A DNA stretch of 64,000 bases from Paracoccaceae bacterium (GCA_020637675.1 JACKKD010000001.1:1054001-1118000), one strand, 5' to 3'; shown: positions 34,226-43,716, counted from the stretch's first letter. Translations and numbers: made by a program. The notes: generated from the letters alone by a model not told the origin.

Positions 34226-37063
34226 TCAGTGCGCCTCGGCCCAGTTCGTGCCCTGCCCCGCATCGACGACCAGCGGCACATCGAGTTGCACCGCCGGATG
34301 CGCGGCCCCCTCCATCACCTCGCGCGCCACGGCGATCAGCCGGTCGGCCGCCCCTGACTCGACCTCGAACAGCAGTTCGTCATGGACCTGCAGGAGCATC
34401 TTCGCCGGCAGGTCGCGGGTCGCCTCCGGCATGCGGATCATCGCCCGCCGGATGATGTCGGCCGCCGCCCCCTGGATCGGTGCGTTGATCGCGGCCCGCC
34501 GCGCGAAGCCGGCCGTCGGACCCTTGGCGTTGATCTCGGGCGTATGGATCTTCCGCCCGAAGAGCGTCTGTACGAAGCCCTTCTCCCGGGCGAAGGCCAC
34601 GGTCGCGTCCATATAGGTCTTGATGCCCGGGAAGCGTTCGAAGTAGCGGTCGATGAAACCCTGCGCCTCGGCCCGCGGGATGCGCAGGTTCCGCGCGAGG
34701 CCGAAGCCCGAAATTCCGTAGATCACCCCGAAGTTGATCGCCTTCGCGCGGCGGCGAACCTCGGGCGTCATCTCGGAAAGCGGCACGCCGAACATCTCGG
34801 AGGCCGTCAGCGCATGGATGTCGATCCCCTCGCGGAAAGCCTGCTTCAGCTCGGGAATGTCGGCGACATGGGCGAGGATCCTGAGCTCGATCTGGCTGTA
34901 GTCGAGACTGACGAGCCGCAACCCCGGCCCCGCCACGAAGGCCTCGCGGATGCGGCGGCCCTCTTCCGTCCTGACCGGGATGTTCTGCAGGTTCGGATCG
35001 GTCGAGGCGAGCCGCCCGGTATTCGCCCCGGCGATGGAGTAGGAGGTGTGCACCCGCCCCGTCTCGGGGTTGATCGCCTGCTGAAGCGCGTCCGTGTAGG
35101 TCGACTTCAGCTTCGAGATCTGCCGCCAGTCGAGCACCGTCGCGGCCAGCCGCGCGGCCTTCGGGTTCACGTCCTCGAGCGTCGCGATGTCCTCTAGCAC
35201 ATCGGCGCCCGTCGCATAGGCCCCGGTCTTGCCCTTCTCGCCCCCCTCGACCCCCATCCGGTCAAAGAGGATTTCGCCCAGCTGCTTCGGGGAGCCGACG
35301 TTGAAGGGCTCGCCGGCGATCTCCTGGATCTCGGCCTCGAGTCCGGCCATCTTCTGCGCGAAGGCATTCGACATGCGGCTCAGCACCTGGCCGTCGACCC
35401 GGATGCCCGCCATCTCCATCTCGGCCAGCACGGGAACGAGCGGGCGTTCCAGCGTCTCGTAGACGGTCGTCACCTGGACGCGGTGCAGGTTCGGCTTGAA
35501 CGCCTGCCAGAGCCTCAGCGTCACGTCAGCGTCCTCGGCCGCATATCTTACGGCGTCGTCGATCGCCACCCGGTCGAAGGTGATCTGGCCCTTGCCCGAG
35601 CCGAGGAGTGTCTTGATCGCGATGGGCTGATGGCCGAGGTAGCGTATGGAAAGCGCGTCCATGCCGTGATTGTGCTGGCCCGAATACATCGCGTAGGACA
35701 TCAGCATCGTGTCGTCGATGGGTGCCGCGCGGATGCCCTGGCGGGCGAATATCTTCCAGTCGTATTTCATGTTCTGGCCGATCTTGAGGATCGCGTCGTC
35801 CTCAAGGACCGGTTTCAGCGCGGCCAGAACTTCCGACATCGGCAACTGCCCCGGCGCGGGCGCCTCGGAGCCGAAGAGGTCGCCGCCCCCGACACGGTGC
35901 CCGACGGGAATGTAGCAGGCCCGCCCCGGCACGACCGACAGCGAGATGCCGACAAGCTCGGCCCGCATCTCGTCGAGGCTCGTCGTCTCGGTATCGACGG
36001 CGACGTAGCCGCGTTCGCGGATGAGCGCGATCCAGCGGTCGAGTGCCGCGCGCTCGCGGATGCATTCATAGGCCGCGTGGTCGAAGGGCGGCTGTTCCGC
36101 CGCGACCGGCGCCGCCGTGTCGTCCGCCGCCGGGGCGGCGGGCGCGGCGGGCATCTCGGCGATCACCGGCGCCTCGACCTTCAGCGCCTCCGCCACCCGC
36201 TTCGTCAGCGTGCGGAACTCCATCTTCGACAGGAACTCCATCAGCGGCGCGGCCTCGGGCCGCTTCACCGCAAGCTCGTCCAGCGTCCATGGGACCGGCG
36301 TGTGGTCGTCGAGTGTCACCAGCCGCTTAGAGATGCGGATGAGGTCGGCATTCTCGACCAGCGCCGCGCGCCGCTTCGGCTGCGCGATCTCCTCCGCCCG
36401 GGCCAGGAGCGTCTCCAGATCGCCGTATTCGTTGATGAGAAGCGCCGCCGTCTTGATCCCGATCCCCGGCGCGCCCGGCACGTTGTCGACCGAATCGCCG
36501 GCGAGCGCCTGGACGTCCACCACGCGGTCGGGCGTGACGCCGAACTTCTCCTCGACCTCCGCGACGCCGATCCGCTTCAGCTTCATCGCGTCGAACATCT
36601 CGACCCCGCCGCCGACGAGCTGCATCAGGTCCTTGTCCGACGAGATGATGGTGACCTCGCCGCCGGCCTCCCGGGCCTGCCGGGCAAGGGTGGCGATGAT
36701 GTCGTCGGCCTCGTAGTTCTCCATCTCGAGCGAGGCGACGCCGAAGGCCCTTGTCGCCTCGCGGGTCAGCGGGAACTGCGGCCGCAGATCCTCCGGCAAT
36801 TCCGGCCGGTTGGCCTTGTACTTGTCGTAGATATCGTCGCGGAAGGTCTTGGAGGAAAAATCGAAGACGCAGGCGATATGGGTGGGGGCGTCGCTGCCCT
36901 TGTTGTTGGCAAGCTGCGACCAGAGCATGTTGCAGAACCCCGCCACCGCGCCGATCGGCAGCCCGTCCGACTTGCGGGTCAAGGGCGGCAGCGCGTGATA
37001 GGCGCGGAAGATATAGGCCGACCCGTCGATCAGGTGCAGGTGGCTGCCCTTGCCGAATGTCAT
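34226..37063 (-). CDS. polA: DNA polymerase I
   Basis: 945 aa. Three domains are present: a 5' nuclease (~1-290; YIFRAYHALPPLTRKSDGLP, ACVFDFSSKTFR and YEADDIIATLA); a 3'-5' exonuclease (~350-540) with VAVDTETTSLDEM, so the first catalytic Asp/Glu pair is intact and proofreading should be active; and the polymerase, with YSQIELRILAH (motif A), the RRAKAINFGVIYGISGFGL O-helix and LLQVHDELLFEV (motif C). The ATG at 37063 is set by family alignment; upstream frame is non-coding. It fills Okazaki fragments and repair gaps. Confidence 0.97.
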   Translation of the reverse strand: MTFGKGSHLHLIDGSAYIFRAYHALPPLTRKSDGLPIGAVAGFCNMLWSQLANNKGSDAPTHIACVFDFSSKTFRDDIYDKYKANRPELPEDLRPQFPLTREATRAFGVASLEMENYEADDIIATLARQAREAGGEVTIISSDKDLMQLVGGGVEMFDAMKLKRIGVAEVEEKFGVTPDRVVDVQALAGDSVDNVPGAPGIGIKTAALLINEYGDLETLLARAEEIAQPKRRAALVENADLIRISKRLVTLDDHTPVPWTLDELAVKRPEAAPLMEFLSKMEFRTLTKRVAEALKVEAPVIAEMPAAPAAPAADDTAAPVAAEQPPFDHAAYECIRERAALDRWIALIRERGYVAVDTETTSLDEMRAELVGISLSVVPGRACYIPVGHRVGGGDLFGSEAPAPGQLPMSEVLAALKPVLEDDAILKIGQNMKYDWKIFARQGIRAAPIDDTMLMSYAMYSGQHNHGMDALSIRYLGHQPIAIKTLLGSGKGQITFDRVAIDDAVRYAAEDADVTLRLWQAFKPNLHRVQVTTVYETLERPLVPVLAEMEMAGIRVDGQVLSRMSNAFAQKMAGLEAEIQEIAGEPFNVGSPKQLGEILFDRMGVEGGEKGKTGAYATGADVLEDIATLEDVNPKAARLAATVLDWRQISKLKSTYTDALQQAINPETGRVHTSYSIAGANTGRLASTDPNLQNIPVRTEEGRRIREAFVAGPGLRLVSLDYSQIELRILAHVADIPELKQAFREGIDIHALTASEMFGVPLSEMTPEVRRRAKAINFGVIYGISGFGLARNLRIPRAEAQGFIDRYFERFPGIKTYMDATVAFAREKGFVQTLFGRKIHTPEINAKGPTAGFARRAAINAPIQGAAADIIRRAMIRMPEATRDLPAKMLLQVHDELLFEVESGAADRLIAVAREVMEGAAHPAVQLDVPLVVDAGQGTNWAEAH

Positions 37064-37212
37064 GGCCGCGCTCCCTTCCCGTCCCGGACGATCCGAGGTA
37101 TGGCAGAGTCCGTTGCAGGGGTCCATGGGGCCGGCGGCGACAGGGGGCCATTGCGAGGTCGCGCGCGCCTCCCGATATTGCACTGACCGCAGCATCGAGG
37201 CAGGAGGCCACC

Positions 37213-37371
37213 ATGGACTACGGCAAATCAGGAATGGCCAAGACCGGCAGGAAGGCGCCCCGCCACGCCGAGCACAATGCGAAGGGCAGCGAGAAGAACC
37301 CTTTCGGCCGACCCCAGCCGAAGGCCGAGTTGCTGAAGCGCATGAAGGCGGCGGCCGAGAAGAAGTCCTGA
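37213..37371 (+). CDS. Small basic protein, unknown function
   Basis: 52 aa, rich in Lys and Arg (MAKTGRKAPRHAEHNAKGSE, then KAELLKRMKAAAEKKS). CAGGAGG precedes the ATG at good spacing. Divergent from polA. The C-terminal half should be a basic helix. It could bind nucleic acid, but nothing proves it. Similar short basic proteins occur in Rhodobacterales. Confidence 0.7.
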   Translation: MDYGKSGMAKTGRKAPRHAEHNAKGSEKNPFGRPQPKAELLKRMKAAAEKKS

Positions 37372-37399
37372 CGCAGGCGGCCGGATGCCGCCGGATGCC

Positions 37400-37585
37400 T
37401 CAGTGATCCTCGTGCGCGTGATCGCGGTCGATCAGGTATTTCTTGTCGCAGTAGCCGCATTCGACGAAGCCGGTGTCGCGCGGAATCGTCAGCCAGACGC
37501 GGGGATGGCCAAGCGCGCCCTCACCCCCGTCGCAGGCCACTTTCCAGGTGGTCACAACCTCGGTCTCGGGGGCGGGAATTGTCAT
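37400..37585 (-). CDS. Zinc-finger (CHCC) protein, NDUFS6-like
   Basis: 61 aa. The conserved ligands Cys18, His27, Cys43 and Cys46 (CDGG...GHPRVWL...ECGYCDKKY) match the zf-CHCC family. Its mitochondrial relative NDUFS6 is a complex I assembly subunit; bacterial copies are small cytosolic proteins often linked to respiratory chain function. The ATG at 37585 is chosen because it gives the family's start; the longer frame has no support. Confidence 0.88.
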   Translation of the reverse strand: MTIPAPETEVVTTWKVACDGGEGALGHPRVWLTIPRDTGFVECGYCDKKYLIDRDHAHEDH

Positions 37586-37648
37586 CGTCGGGGCTCCGTC
37601 TGTGCGTTCGCCGCATGATAGCGAAAGGGCCGTCGGGGGCAAGCCGGC

Positions 37649-38032
37649 TCACTCCGCGCGGGACAGCATCCGGCCCAGACCCCGGCCGCCGAGGATGTGC
37701 ATGTGGTAGTGCGGCACCTCCTGTACCCCGTGCGTGCCGGCATTGGAGATGGTGCGATAGCCCTGCCCGCCCGCGCCCGGCCTGACGCCGGTCATGCGGC
37801 AGACCTCGGCCGCGGTTCGGGCGAAATCGGCGATCTCCTCGTCCGAGGCTTCGCCGGAGAAATGGTCGAAGTTCACGTACTTGCCCTTGGGAACCACGAG
37901 GACATGTACCGGCGCCTGTGGCGCGATGTCGTGGAAGGCGAGCGTGTGGTCCGTCTCCAGCACGGTCTTGTTCGGGATTTCGCCGCGCAGGATTCGGGCG
38001 AATATGTTGGTGTCGTCGTAGACGTAGCTCAT
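37649..38032 (-). CDS. HIT family protein (HINT-like nucleotide hydrolase)
   Basis: 127 aa. YDDTNIFARILRGEIPNKTVLE at the N-terminus, the HVLVVPKGKYVNF strand, and the triad HYHMHILGG form the HIT fold of HINT purine phosphoramidases. The active His lies in the last motif. Eight bp downstream of the end of the GT14 gene; probably co-transcribed with it. Confidence 0.93.
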   Translation of the reverse strand: MSYVYDDTNIFARILRGEIPNKTVLETDHTLAFHDIAPQAPVHVLVVPKGKYVNFDHFSGEASDEEIADFARTAAEVCRMTGVRPGAGGQGYRTISNAGTHGVQEVPHYHMHILGGRGLGRMLSRAE

Positions 38033-38040
38033 GGCGTCCC

Positions 38041-39618
38041 TCAGTCGGAAAAGAGATGGTCGGCACCCGCGATCCCTTGCGCGGTTTCCACCGGAATAGA
38101 CAGAAACGCGGCCAATGGCACGGCATTTTCGGCCGCGCCCGCAGCCTGACTGATACGTTGGAAATGGGCAAAGCCCGCGTCGCGGAGGCGGTCGCTTTCA
38201 TGGGCGATGTCGGCCCGGATCGTCGGCAGGAGCCGCGCCATCGTATCGGGCCCCGTCGCTTCCCCGGCAAGCCCCGTGCGCCGCGCGTGGCCCTCCAGGT
38301 AGCTGTCGGAGAAATCGCAGGCAATCTCGAGGATGCGGACCGTCGCCCGATCGGCGTCGAAATCGCGGATGAGGTCGAAATCGGCCGGGTCCATGCAGAG
38401 GAGCAGCCGGTCGGTGCCGAAGCGGTCGTAGAGGAGGCGGACGAGGGCGCGACGGTGCCGGTTGCGCTTGTCGAGCCGCCGTTCGATCCCGCCGAGGTCG
38501 GGCAGCAGTGTCGCCTCCTCGTTGAAGAGATAGTGGACGGCCGGCACCCCGGTCGCGGCCGATGCCTGATCGGCGAGCCGCTTGGCGACGTGCCATTTCT
38601 TGCAGACGAGGATCAGAAGCTCCCGGTCCCGCCCGAGGCTCGCCTCGCGCTCCCAGAACCGACGGGCGAAGCGGCGACCCTCGCGTCCCCGCCCGGTGAG
38701 GAAGCGGTAGAGCCGCTGCCCTTCGTTCGAGATGGCGAAGCCGACGCCGCGCGCGGCGTAGAGCTCGCCCAGCCGGCGCCTGAGCTCCCGCGCCTCGGCG
38801 CTGATCTTGCGGGCGAAGAGGTGGTCCTGCGCCAGAAGAAGGTCGTAGTGATCGTTGTAGAAGGTCACGGGCATCCCGTAGTCGGAGAACATCAGGAAGG
38901 TCAGGCTCCGCGCCCGGATCTCCCGATCCGGCACGACCTGGCGGACGATCGTCTGGAAGAAGGTCTCGTCAGGGATCCAGGTCGTGCGGAAGAACCTCAC
39001 GACCTCGGGGCGCCGCGCGCAGAAGTCGAGCACCCATTCGACGGTGCGCCGCCGCAGGCACCACCACTGGCTGCCGATCATCACATGCAGGTCGGTGGGG
39101 ATGGCCCGGGTCAGGCCGAGACGCTTCTGCAAGGCGTAGAACCCGTAGAAGAGCCGCTTTTGCGTGCGTTCGTTGAACGGGTGGCGGTAGACCAGCCGGT
39201 CGCCCTTGATCCCGGTCTTGATCCAGTCCGAGGTAAAGAAGTCGAAGCTTTCGATGTAGTCGGCATCTTCCCTGTCGAGGAAGGCGTGGATGTATTCGGC
39301 CGACTTGATCGCCATGCAGTCGCCCGAGAGCATGTAGAGATGCGTGGCGTCCGGAAAAGCCGCGAGCGCCGCGCGCACCGCCTCCAGCGTCGCGGCGACA
39401 AGGCTCCACTCGCCCCAGCCACACTTGACGCGCCTCCGCGCGAAGGAGACGTTGGGGTTTTCGGCCAGCGCCGCGCGGATGCGGCGGAACTCCTCCGCCC
39501 CGGCACGGGCGTCGAAGTGGATCGCCATGCAGTCGCCGACGGCCGTCAGCCGTTCGGCCTGACGGATGATCCCCTCGGGGTCCTTGTGACAGAGAAGAAT
39601 GAAGGCGATCCTTGCCAT
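38041..39618 (-). CDS. Core-2/I-branching-type beta-1,6-GlcNAc transferase (GT14) with extra C-terminal domain
   Basis: 525 aa. The first ~290 residues follow GT14: ARIAFILLCHKD at the start, HFDARAG, WGEWSLVAATLEAVRAAL, MLSGDCMAIKSAEYIHAFL, GSQWWCLRRRTVEWVL and the acidic PDETFFQTIV. The C-terminal 230 residues form a second domain I believe is DUF5928, with GGIERRLDKRNRH. It should build branched or modified polysaccharide in the cytoplasm. It is divergent from a sulfotransferase gene 145 bp away, a pairing that recurs in Rhodobacterales from memory. Confidence 0.85.
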   Translation of the reverse strand: MARIAFILLCHKDPEGIIRQAERLTAVGDCMAIHFDARAGAEEFRRIRAALAENPNVSFARRRVKCGWGEWSLVAATLEAVRAALAAFPDATHLYMLSGDCMAIKSAEYIHAFLDREDADYIESFDFFTSDWIKTGIKGDRLVYRHPFNERTQKRLFYGFYALQKRLGLTRAIPTDLHVMIGSQWWCLRRRTVEWVLDFCARRPEVVRFFRTTWIPDETFFQTIVRQVVPDREIRARSLTFLMFSDYGMPVTFYNDHYDLLLAQDHLFARKISAEARELRRRLGELYAARGVGFAISNEGQRLYRFLTGRGREGRRFARRFWEREASLGRDRELLILVCKKWHVAKRLADQASAATGVPAVHYLFNEEATLLPDLGGIERRLDKRNRHRRALVRLLYDRFGTDRLLLCMDPADFDLIRDFDADRATVRILEIACDFSDSYLEGHARRTGLAGEATGPDTMARLLPTIRADIAHESDRLRDAGFAHFQRISQAAGAAENAVPLAAFLSIPVETAQGIAGADHLFSD

Positions 39619-39763
39619 TTGGGAACCTGTTAACCGACCGGCAATGGATTGTTGAGGGATTTCGGTTTATGAGCCGTTGAAAAGACCGCTTTTCATTGCG
39701 TTTTGGGCCGCAATTCGCGGTCAGGATGCCCGATGCGCGACAGGATGAGGAGACACGGGCGAA

Positions 39764-40582
39764 ATGGGTTTTCCCGGCACATGGATGACGGAAAGCGAAA
39801 GCATGGTCTATCGCGTGGTGCCGAAATGCGCCTGCTCGACCATCGGCCAGATCATGTTCTTCTCCGACCACGGCCGCTTCTACGACGGCGACATCCACGA
39901 CGCGGCCGAGGGCTTGCACAAGTGGAGCCAGGAGGCCAGCCAGCCGCTGATCGAGGCCAACGTGAAGGCGCACCGGAGCTATGCCTTCACCTGCGTCCGC
40001 AATCCCTACACGCGCATCCTGTCGTCCTTCTTCGACAAGATCTGCGGCATCCAGAGGAACGGCAAGCGCTATCGCGGCAACCTCGTGCCGATGCTCGTCC
40101 AGAAATACGGGGTGGAGGTCGGCAGTCCCGAGGACGGGTTCGAGTTCGACCAGATCCGGTCCTTCCGCCGCTTCCTCCTCTTTGCCCGCGACACGATCCG
40201 CTGGCGCCGGCCGATGGAGCCCGACATCCACTGGTCCGCCATGTCCGGCCACATCGCCACCTACATCGTGAACGGCGGAAGCTATGACCACATCTTCTTC
40301 ACCGAGCGTTTCGACGCCGGGATGCAGACGGTGCTCGACCATGTCGAGACGGCGCAAAAGGTGGACCTCGCTTCCATTCCGCGCTTCAACGAAAGCGAAG
40401 GCCACGGGCCGAAACGGGTCCATCCGGTCGAGGACTACTTCGACGACCTCGCGATGCACCTGATGTGGGAAATCTACCACAAGGACTTCCAGCTCTTCCG
40501 CTACGACTTCGACAATCCGGCCAACAAGGTGCCCACGGGCGAGGTCGACCTTGCCGAGGTCCACGCCAAGCTCGGGCGGTAG
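39764..40582 (+). CDS. Sulfotransferase family 2 domain protein
   Basis: 272 aa. PSB loop PKCACSTIG (20-28, Lys21) and 3'-phosphate motif RNPYTRILSSF (79-89) are both intact, as in the chondroitin 4-O-sulfotransferase-like branch. No membrane segment. Divergent from the GT14 gene, so the pair may make and sulfate one glycan. The third sulfotransferase of the window; the three proteins differ enough that they are unlikely to be recent duplicates. Confidence 0.86.
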   Translation: MGFPGTWMTESESMVYRVVPKCACSTIGQIMFFSDHGRFYDGDIHDAAEGLHKWSQEASQPLIEANVKAHRSYAFTCVRNPYTRILSSFFDKICGIQRNGKRYRGNLVPMLVQKYGVEVGSPEDGFEFDQIRSFRRFLLFARDTIRWRRPMEPDIHWSAMSGHIATYIVNGGSYDHIFFTERFDAGMQTVLDHVETAQKVDLASIPRFNESEGHGPKRVHPVEDYFDDLAMHLMWEIYHKDFQLFRYDFDNPANKVPTGEVDLAEVHAKLGR

Positions 40583-40616
40583 ACCCGGCGGCGCCAGGCT
40601 GGCATGGTGCGGCACC

Positions 40617-41354
40617 ATGACCCGCCTTGCGACCCTCAGCCAACGGATCGCGCGCCGCGCCGCCGCGGTCGAGCTTGGCCTTGCCGTTGCCCTCGCCCTC
40701 GCCGCCGCTGCGCTCTGGGCCTTCGCCGAACTGGCCGAAGAGGTCATGGAGGGCGAGACCCGGGCCTTCGACACCGCCATCCTGCTCGCGCTCCGGATCC
40801 CGGGCGATGCCGCCGACCCGCTCGGGCCACCCTGGCTGGAGGAAATGGCCCGCGACGTGACCGGGCTTGGCGGCCTTGGAGTCCTGACCTTCCTCACGCT
40901 CGCGGCGGCGGGGCTCCTCTGGCTGCAGCGCAAGCACGGGACGGCGCTCTACGTCCTCGCCGCCGTCGGCAGCGGGGTGACACTCAGCAACCTGGCCAAG
41001 GCGTTCTTCGACCGGCCGCGGCCCGATCTCGTGCCGCACGGCTCGCTCGTCTACACCGCCTCGTTCCCCTCGGGTCATTCGCTGATGGCGGCGGTCGTCT
41101 ACCTCACCCTCGCGGCGCTCGTCGCGCGGAACTTCCGCGAACGGCGGCTCCGCGCCTATGTCGTGGCTCTCGCCGTCCTCGTCACGCTCGCCGTCGGCGC
41201 GAGCCGTGTCTACCTCGGCGTCCACTGGCCGACCGACGTCCTCGCCGGCTGGGCGGCGGGCGGGGCCTGGGCCCTGGCTTGTGCCGCCCTCGCCCGGACG
41301 CTCGCGCGCCGGGGCGCGATCGAGCCGGCGGATGACGGTCCGGCGCCCGGATGA
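40617..41354 (+). CDS. PAP2-family phosphatase
   Basis: 245 aa, five or six membrane helices. All three acid-phosphatase motifs are intact: KAFFDRPRP (Lys128, Arg135), PSGH (151-154) and SRVYLGVHWPTDVLAG (Arg197, His203). It dephosphorylates lipid phosphates such as phosphatidate or undecaprenyl pyrophosphate, with the active site facing the periplasm. The latter activity would fit the neighbouring glycan genes. ATG at 40617, 34 bp after the sulfotransferase stop. Confidence 0.9.
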   Translation: MTRLATLSQRIARRAAAVELGLAVALALAAAALWAFAELAEEVMEGETRAFDTAILLALRIPGDAADPLGPPWLEEMARDVTGLGGLGVLTFLTLAAAGLLWLQRKHGTALYVLAAVGSGVTLSNLAKAFFDRPRPDLVPHGSLVYTASFPSGHSLMAAVVYLTLAALVARNFRERRLRAYVVALAVLVTLAVGASRVYLGVHWPTDVLAGWAAGGAWALACAALARTLARRGAIEPADDGPAPG

Positions 41355-41397
41355 GGCGGCGCGGCAGGCGCGGGCACACCGCCCCCGCCGCGTTCCG

Positions 41398-42606
41398 TCA
41401 GGAAACGGCGGCCGTCGGCGCCTGCACCAGGCCCTGCCCGCGGTCGGCGGTATCGACGCCGGGCGCGAAGGGCGTCCGCACCGCGCTGGCCAGAAGCCGC
41501 GCCTCCACCGCGCGGCTGGTCAGGGGCAGGCTCGCCGCACCGAGCGCCTGCCACCAGAGTGCCGTCACCCCGGCGACATGCGGGCAGGCCATCGACGTCC
41601 CGTTCAGCGACTTCAACCCGCCGCCCGGCCAGGCCGAGACGACGCCCACGCCCGGTGCAGAAACGACCGGATTGGTATTCGAGAAGGGCGCGACCGTCAG
41701 CCCGTTCGCGCCCTCGGCCAGCGCGCCGACCGACACGACGCCGAGTGCCGCCGCAGGGACCGAGGCGCTGACCTCGAAGTCGGGGGCGATCTGCCGCTCG
41801 CTTTCGTTGCCGCTGGCCGCGCAGACGACGGTGCCGCCATTGAAATCCACCTTGGCGCGCATGAGGTCCATGAGGCTGTCGAAGACCCTGAGGTTCATCC
41901 GGTAGGCTTCGAGCGCGATCGAGGTCGCGAGCGCGACTGGCAGGCCGTTCACCGTCACGAGCCGGTCGGCAAGACCGGGGAAGTCGAATCCGAGCGACAT
42001 CGAGATCACCCGCGCGTTCTCCTCGGAGGCCCAGTTCATCGCGGCAAAGAGCATCTCGGAACCGCCAGAGCCGTCGGCGCCGAGCACCTTGCCGATCAGG
42101 GCCTCGGTCACGCCGGGCGCGACGCCGATCCGGGTGCCGCCGACGTCGCGGCCGAAGATCGTGCCGGCGCAGTGGGTGCCATGGCCGTGGCCGTCGCCAT
42201 TGCCCGATCCGGTGAAGTCCTTCTGGATCAGGTTGACGCCCGCGAAGGCCGGGTGGGTCGCGTCGATCCCGGTGTCGAGCACGGCGACGCGCACGCCTGC
42301 GCCGTCGAAGGGGCTGGCGGTGGCGCCGACGCGCGCCACCCCCCAGGTCGGCGCCCCGGCGGAAGCGGCGGTGGGGGCACCCCGCGGCTCGATCAGCCGG
42401 ATCGGCATCGCCCGCGCGACAGCGACGACCTCCGGGTCGCGCGCCGCCCCGCGCAGCTCGGCCGAGGACAGATCAGCGGTCTCGACGCGCGGTTCGGGTG
42501 GCAGGTCCAGACGGCCCGCCGCCGTGCCGAAGGGTCCGGGCCTGGGGTATATGGCTTCCGGGCGCATGCCCCGGCTGGCATCCCGGAGGATGACGAACTT
42601 TTCCAT
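41398..42606 (-). CDS. S8 family serine peptidase (subtilase) without signal peptide
   Basis: 402 aa. Catalytic triad Asp111 (VAVLDTGID), His142 (GHGTHCAG) and Ser338 (GTSMACPHVAG); the oxyanion Asn appears in CAASGNES. The first ~85 residues resemble an inhibitor-type propeptide, but there is no Sec signal, so the enzyme is cytosolic or exported by another route. The start is ATG with TTGGAGAAA upstream; a TTG four codons earlier is weaker. No immunity or substrate gene is seen nearby. Confidence 0.9.
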   Translation of the reverse strand: MEKFVILRDASRGMRPEAIYPRPGPFGTAAGRLDLPPEPRVETADLSSAELRGAARDPEVVAVARAMPIRLIEPRGAPTAASAGAPTWGVARVGATASPFDGAGVRVAVLDTGIDATHPAFAGVNLIQKDFTGSGNGDGHGHGTHCAGTIFGRDVGGTRIGVAPGVTEALIGKVLGADGSGGSEMLFAAMNWASEENARVISMSLGFDFPGLADRLVTVNGLPVALATSIALEAYRMNLRVFDSLMDLMRAKVDFNGGTVVCAASGNESERQIAPDFEVSASVPAAALGVVSVGALAEGANGLTVAPFSNTNPVVSAPGVGVVSAWPGGGLKSLNGTSMACPHVAGVTALWWQALGAASLPLTSRAVEARLLASAVRTPFAPGVDTADRGQGLVQAPTAAVS

Positions 42607-42723
42607 GGCTTTCTCCAATGACTTCGAAAAATACCGTCACGCAGCGTGCCGCGTCTCCGGCTCGCTACCTTGAAACTCTACCACAAGTTGCACGAGTCGG
42701 GCAAACGCACCCGGCGCGACGGA

Positions 42724-43716
42724 TCAGATCAGTCCATTCGAGCGGAACAGAGCCTTGACGTCGGCCTCGGGGCGAGCGCCGAAATGGCTGATCACCTCGG
42801 CCGCGGCGATGCAGCCCATGCGCCCCGCCTTGGCCAGAGGCTGGCCGGTGGCCAGGCCATAGAGGAAACCGGCGGCGAACTGGTCCCCGGCCCCGGTGGC
42901 ATCGACCGGCACGACGCGGTGCACCGGCACCTCCACCCTCTCCTGCCCGCGGATGAGGATCACGTCGGCGCCCGAGCGGGTGCAGACGACGGTGCCGCAT
43001 TCGGCGTGGGCCTGGGCCAGCGCCGCTTCGAGGTCGGCCGTCTGGTAGAGCGAAGTCCATTCGTGCTGGTTGCCGATGACATAGTCCATCTCGTCGCGCA
43101 CCAGCCGGCGGAAGTCGGCGCGGTGACGGTCCACGCAGAACGGATCGGACAACGCGATCCCGGCCTTGCCGCCGCCTTCGTGGCAGGCGGCGGCGGCCTT
43201 GCGGAAGGCGGCCTTGCCGTGGTCCTTGTCGAAGAGATATCCCTCGAGGAAGAGGTAGTCGCTCGTCCTCACGACACCGGCGTCGAGGTCGTCGGGCCCG
43301 AAATCCGCGCCGGCGCCGAGATAGGTGTTCATCGACCGCTCGCCATCGGGCGTCACGAAGATCATGGAACGCGAGGTCGGCAGCGGTTCGGCCGCGACCG
43401 GCGGATTGGGGAAGTCGGTGCCCTCCGCCTCCAGCGACTTCGCGTAGAAACGCCCCAGCGCGTCGTCCTTCACCCGACCGACGAAGGCGGTCTTCAGGCC
43501 GAGGTTGCCAAGCCCTGCCAGCGTGTTGCCGACCGAGCCCCCCGGAGCCTGCGTCCGCTCCTTCATCGCGGCATAGAGCGTCTCGCCCCGCTCGCGGTCC
43601 ACAAGCTGCATGATCCCCTTCTCGATCCCCATCCAGTCGAGGAAATCGTCGTCGCACTGGGTCAGCACGTCCACGATGGCGTTGCCGATGCCGACAACCT
43701 GGTAGCGCTTGGTCAC
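42724..43716 (-). CDS. Adenosine kinase (PfkB/ribokinase family)
   Basis: 330 aa. The N-terminal GIGNAIVDVL, the GGSVGNTLAGLGNLG substrate motif and the C-terminal VDATGAGDQFAAGFLYGL (catalytic Asp and anion hole) place it in the ribokinase fold. The N-terminal half aligns best with alphaproteobacterial adenosine kinases, which phosphorylate adenosine to AMP; other sugar kinases of the family are less likely. GTG start overlapping the nth stop (GTGA). Confidence 0.9.
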   Translation of the reverse strand: MTKRYQVVGIGNAIVDVLTQCDDDFLDWMGIEKGIMQLVDRERGETLYAAMKERTQAPGGSVGNTLAGLGNLGLKTAFVGRVKDDALGRFYAKSLEAEGTDFPNPPVAAEPLPTSRSMIFVTPDGERSMNTYLGAGADFGPDDLDAGVVRTSDYLFLEGYLFDKDHGKAAFRKAAAACHEGGGKAGIALSDPFCVDRHRADFRRLVRDEMDYVIGNQHEWTSLYQTADLEAALAQAHAECGTVVCTRSGADVILIRGQERVEVPVHRVVPVDATGAGDQFAAGFLYGLATGQPLAKAGRMGCIAAAEVISHFGARPEADVKALFRSNGLI

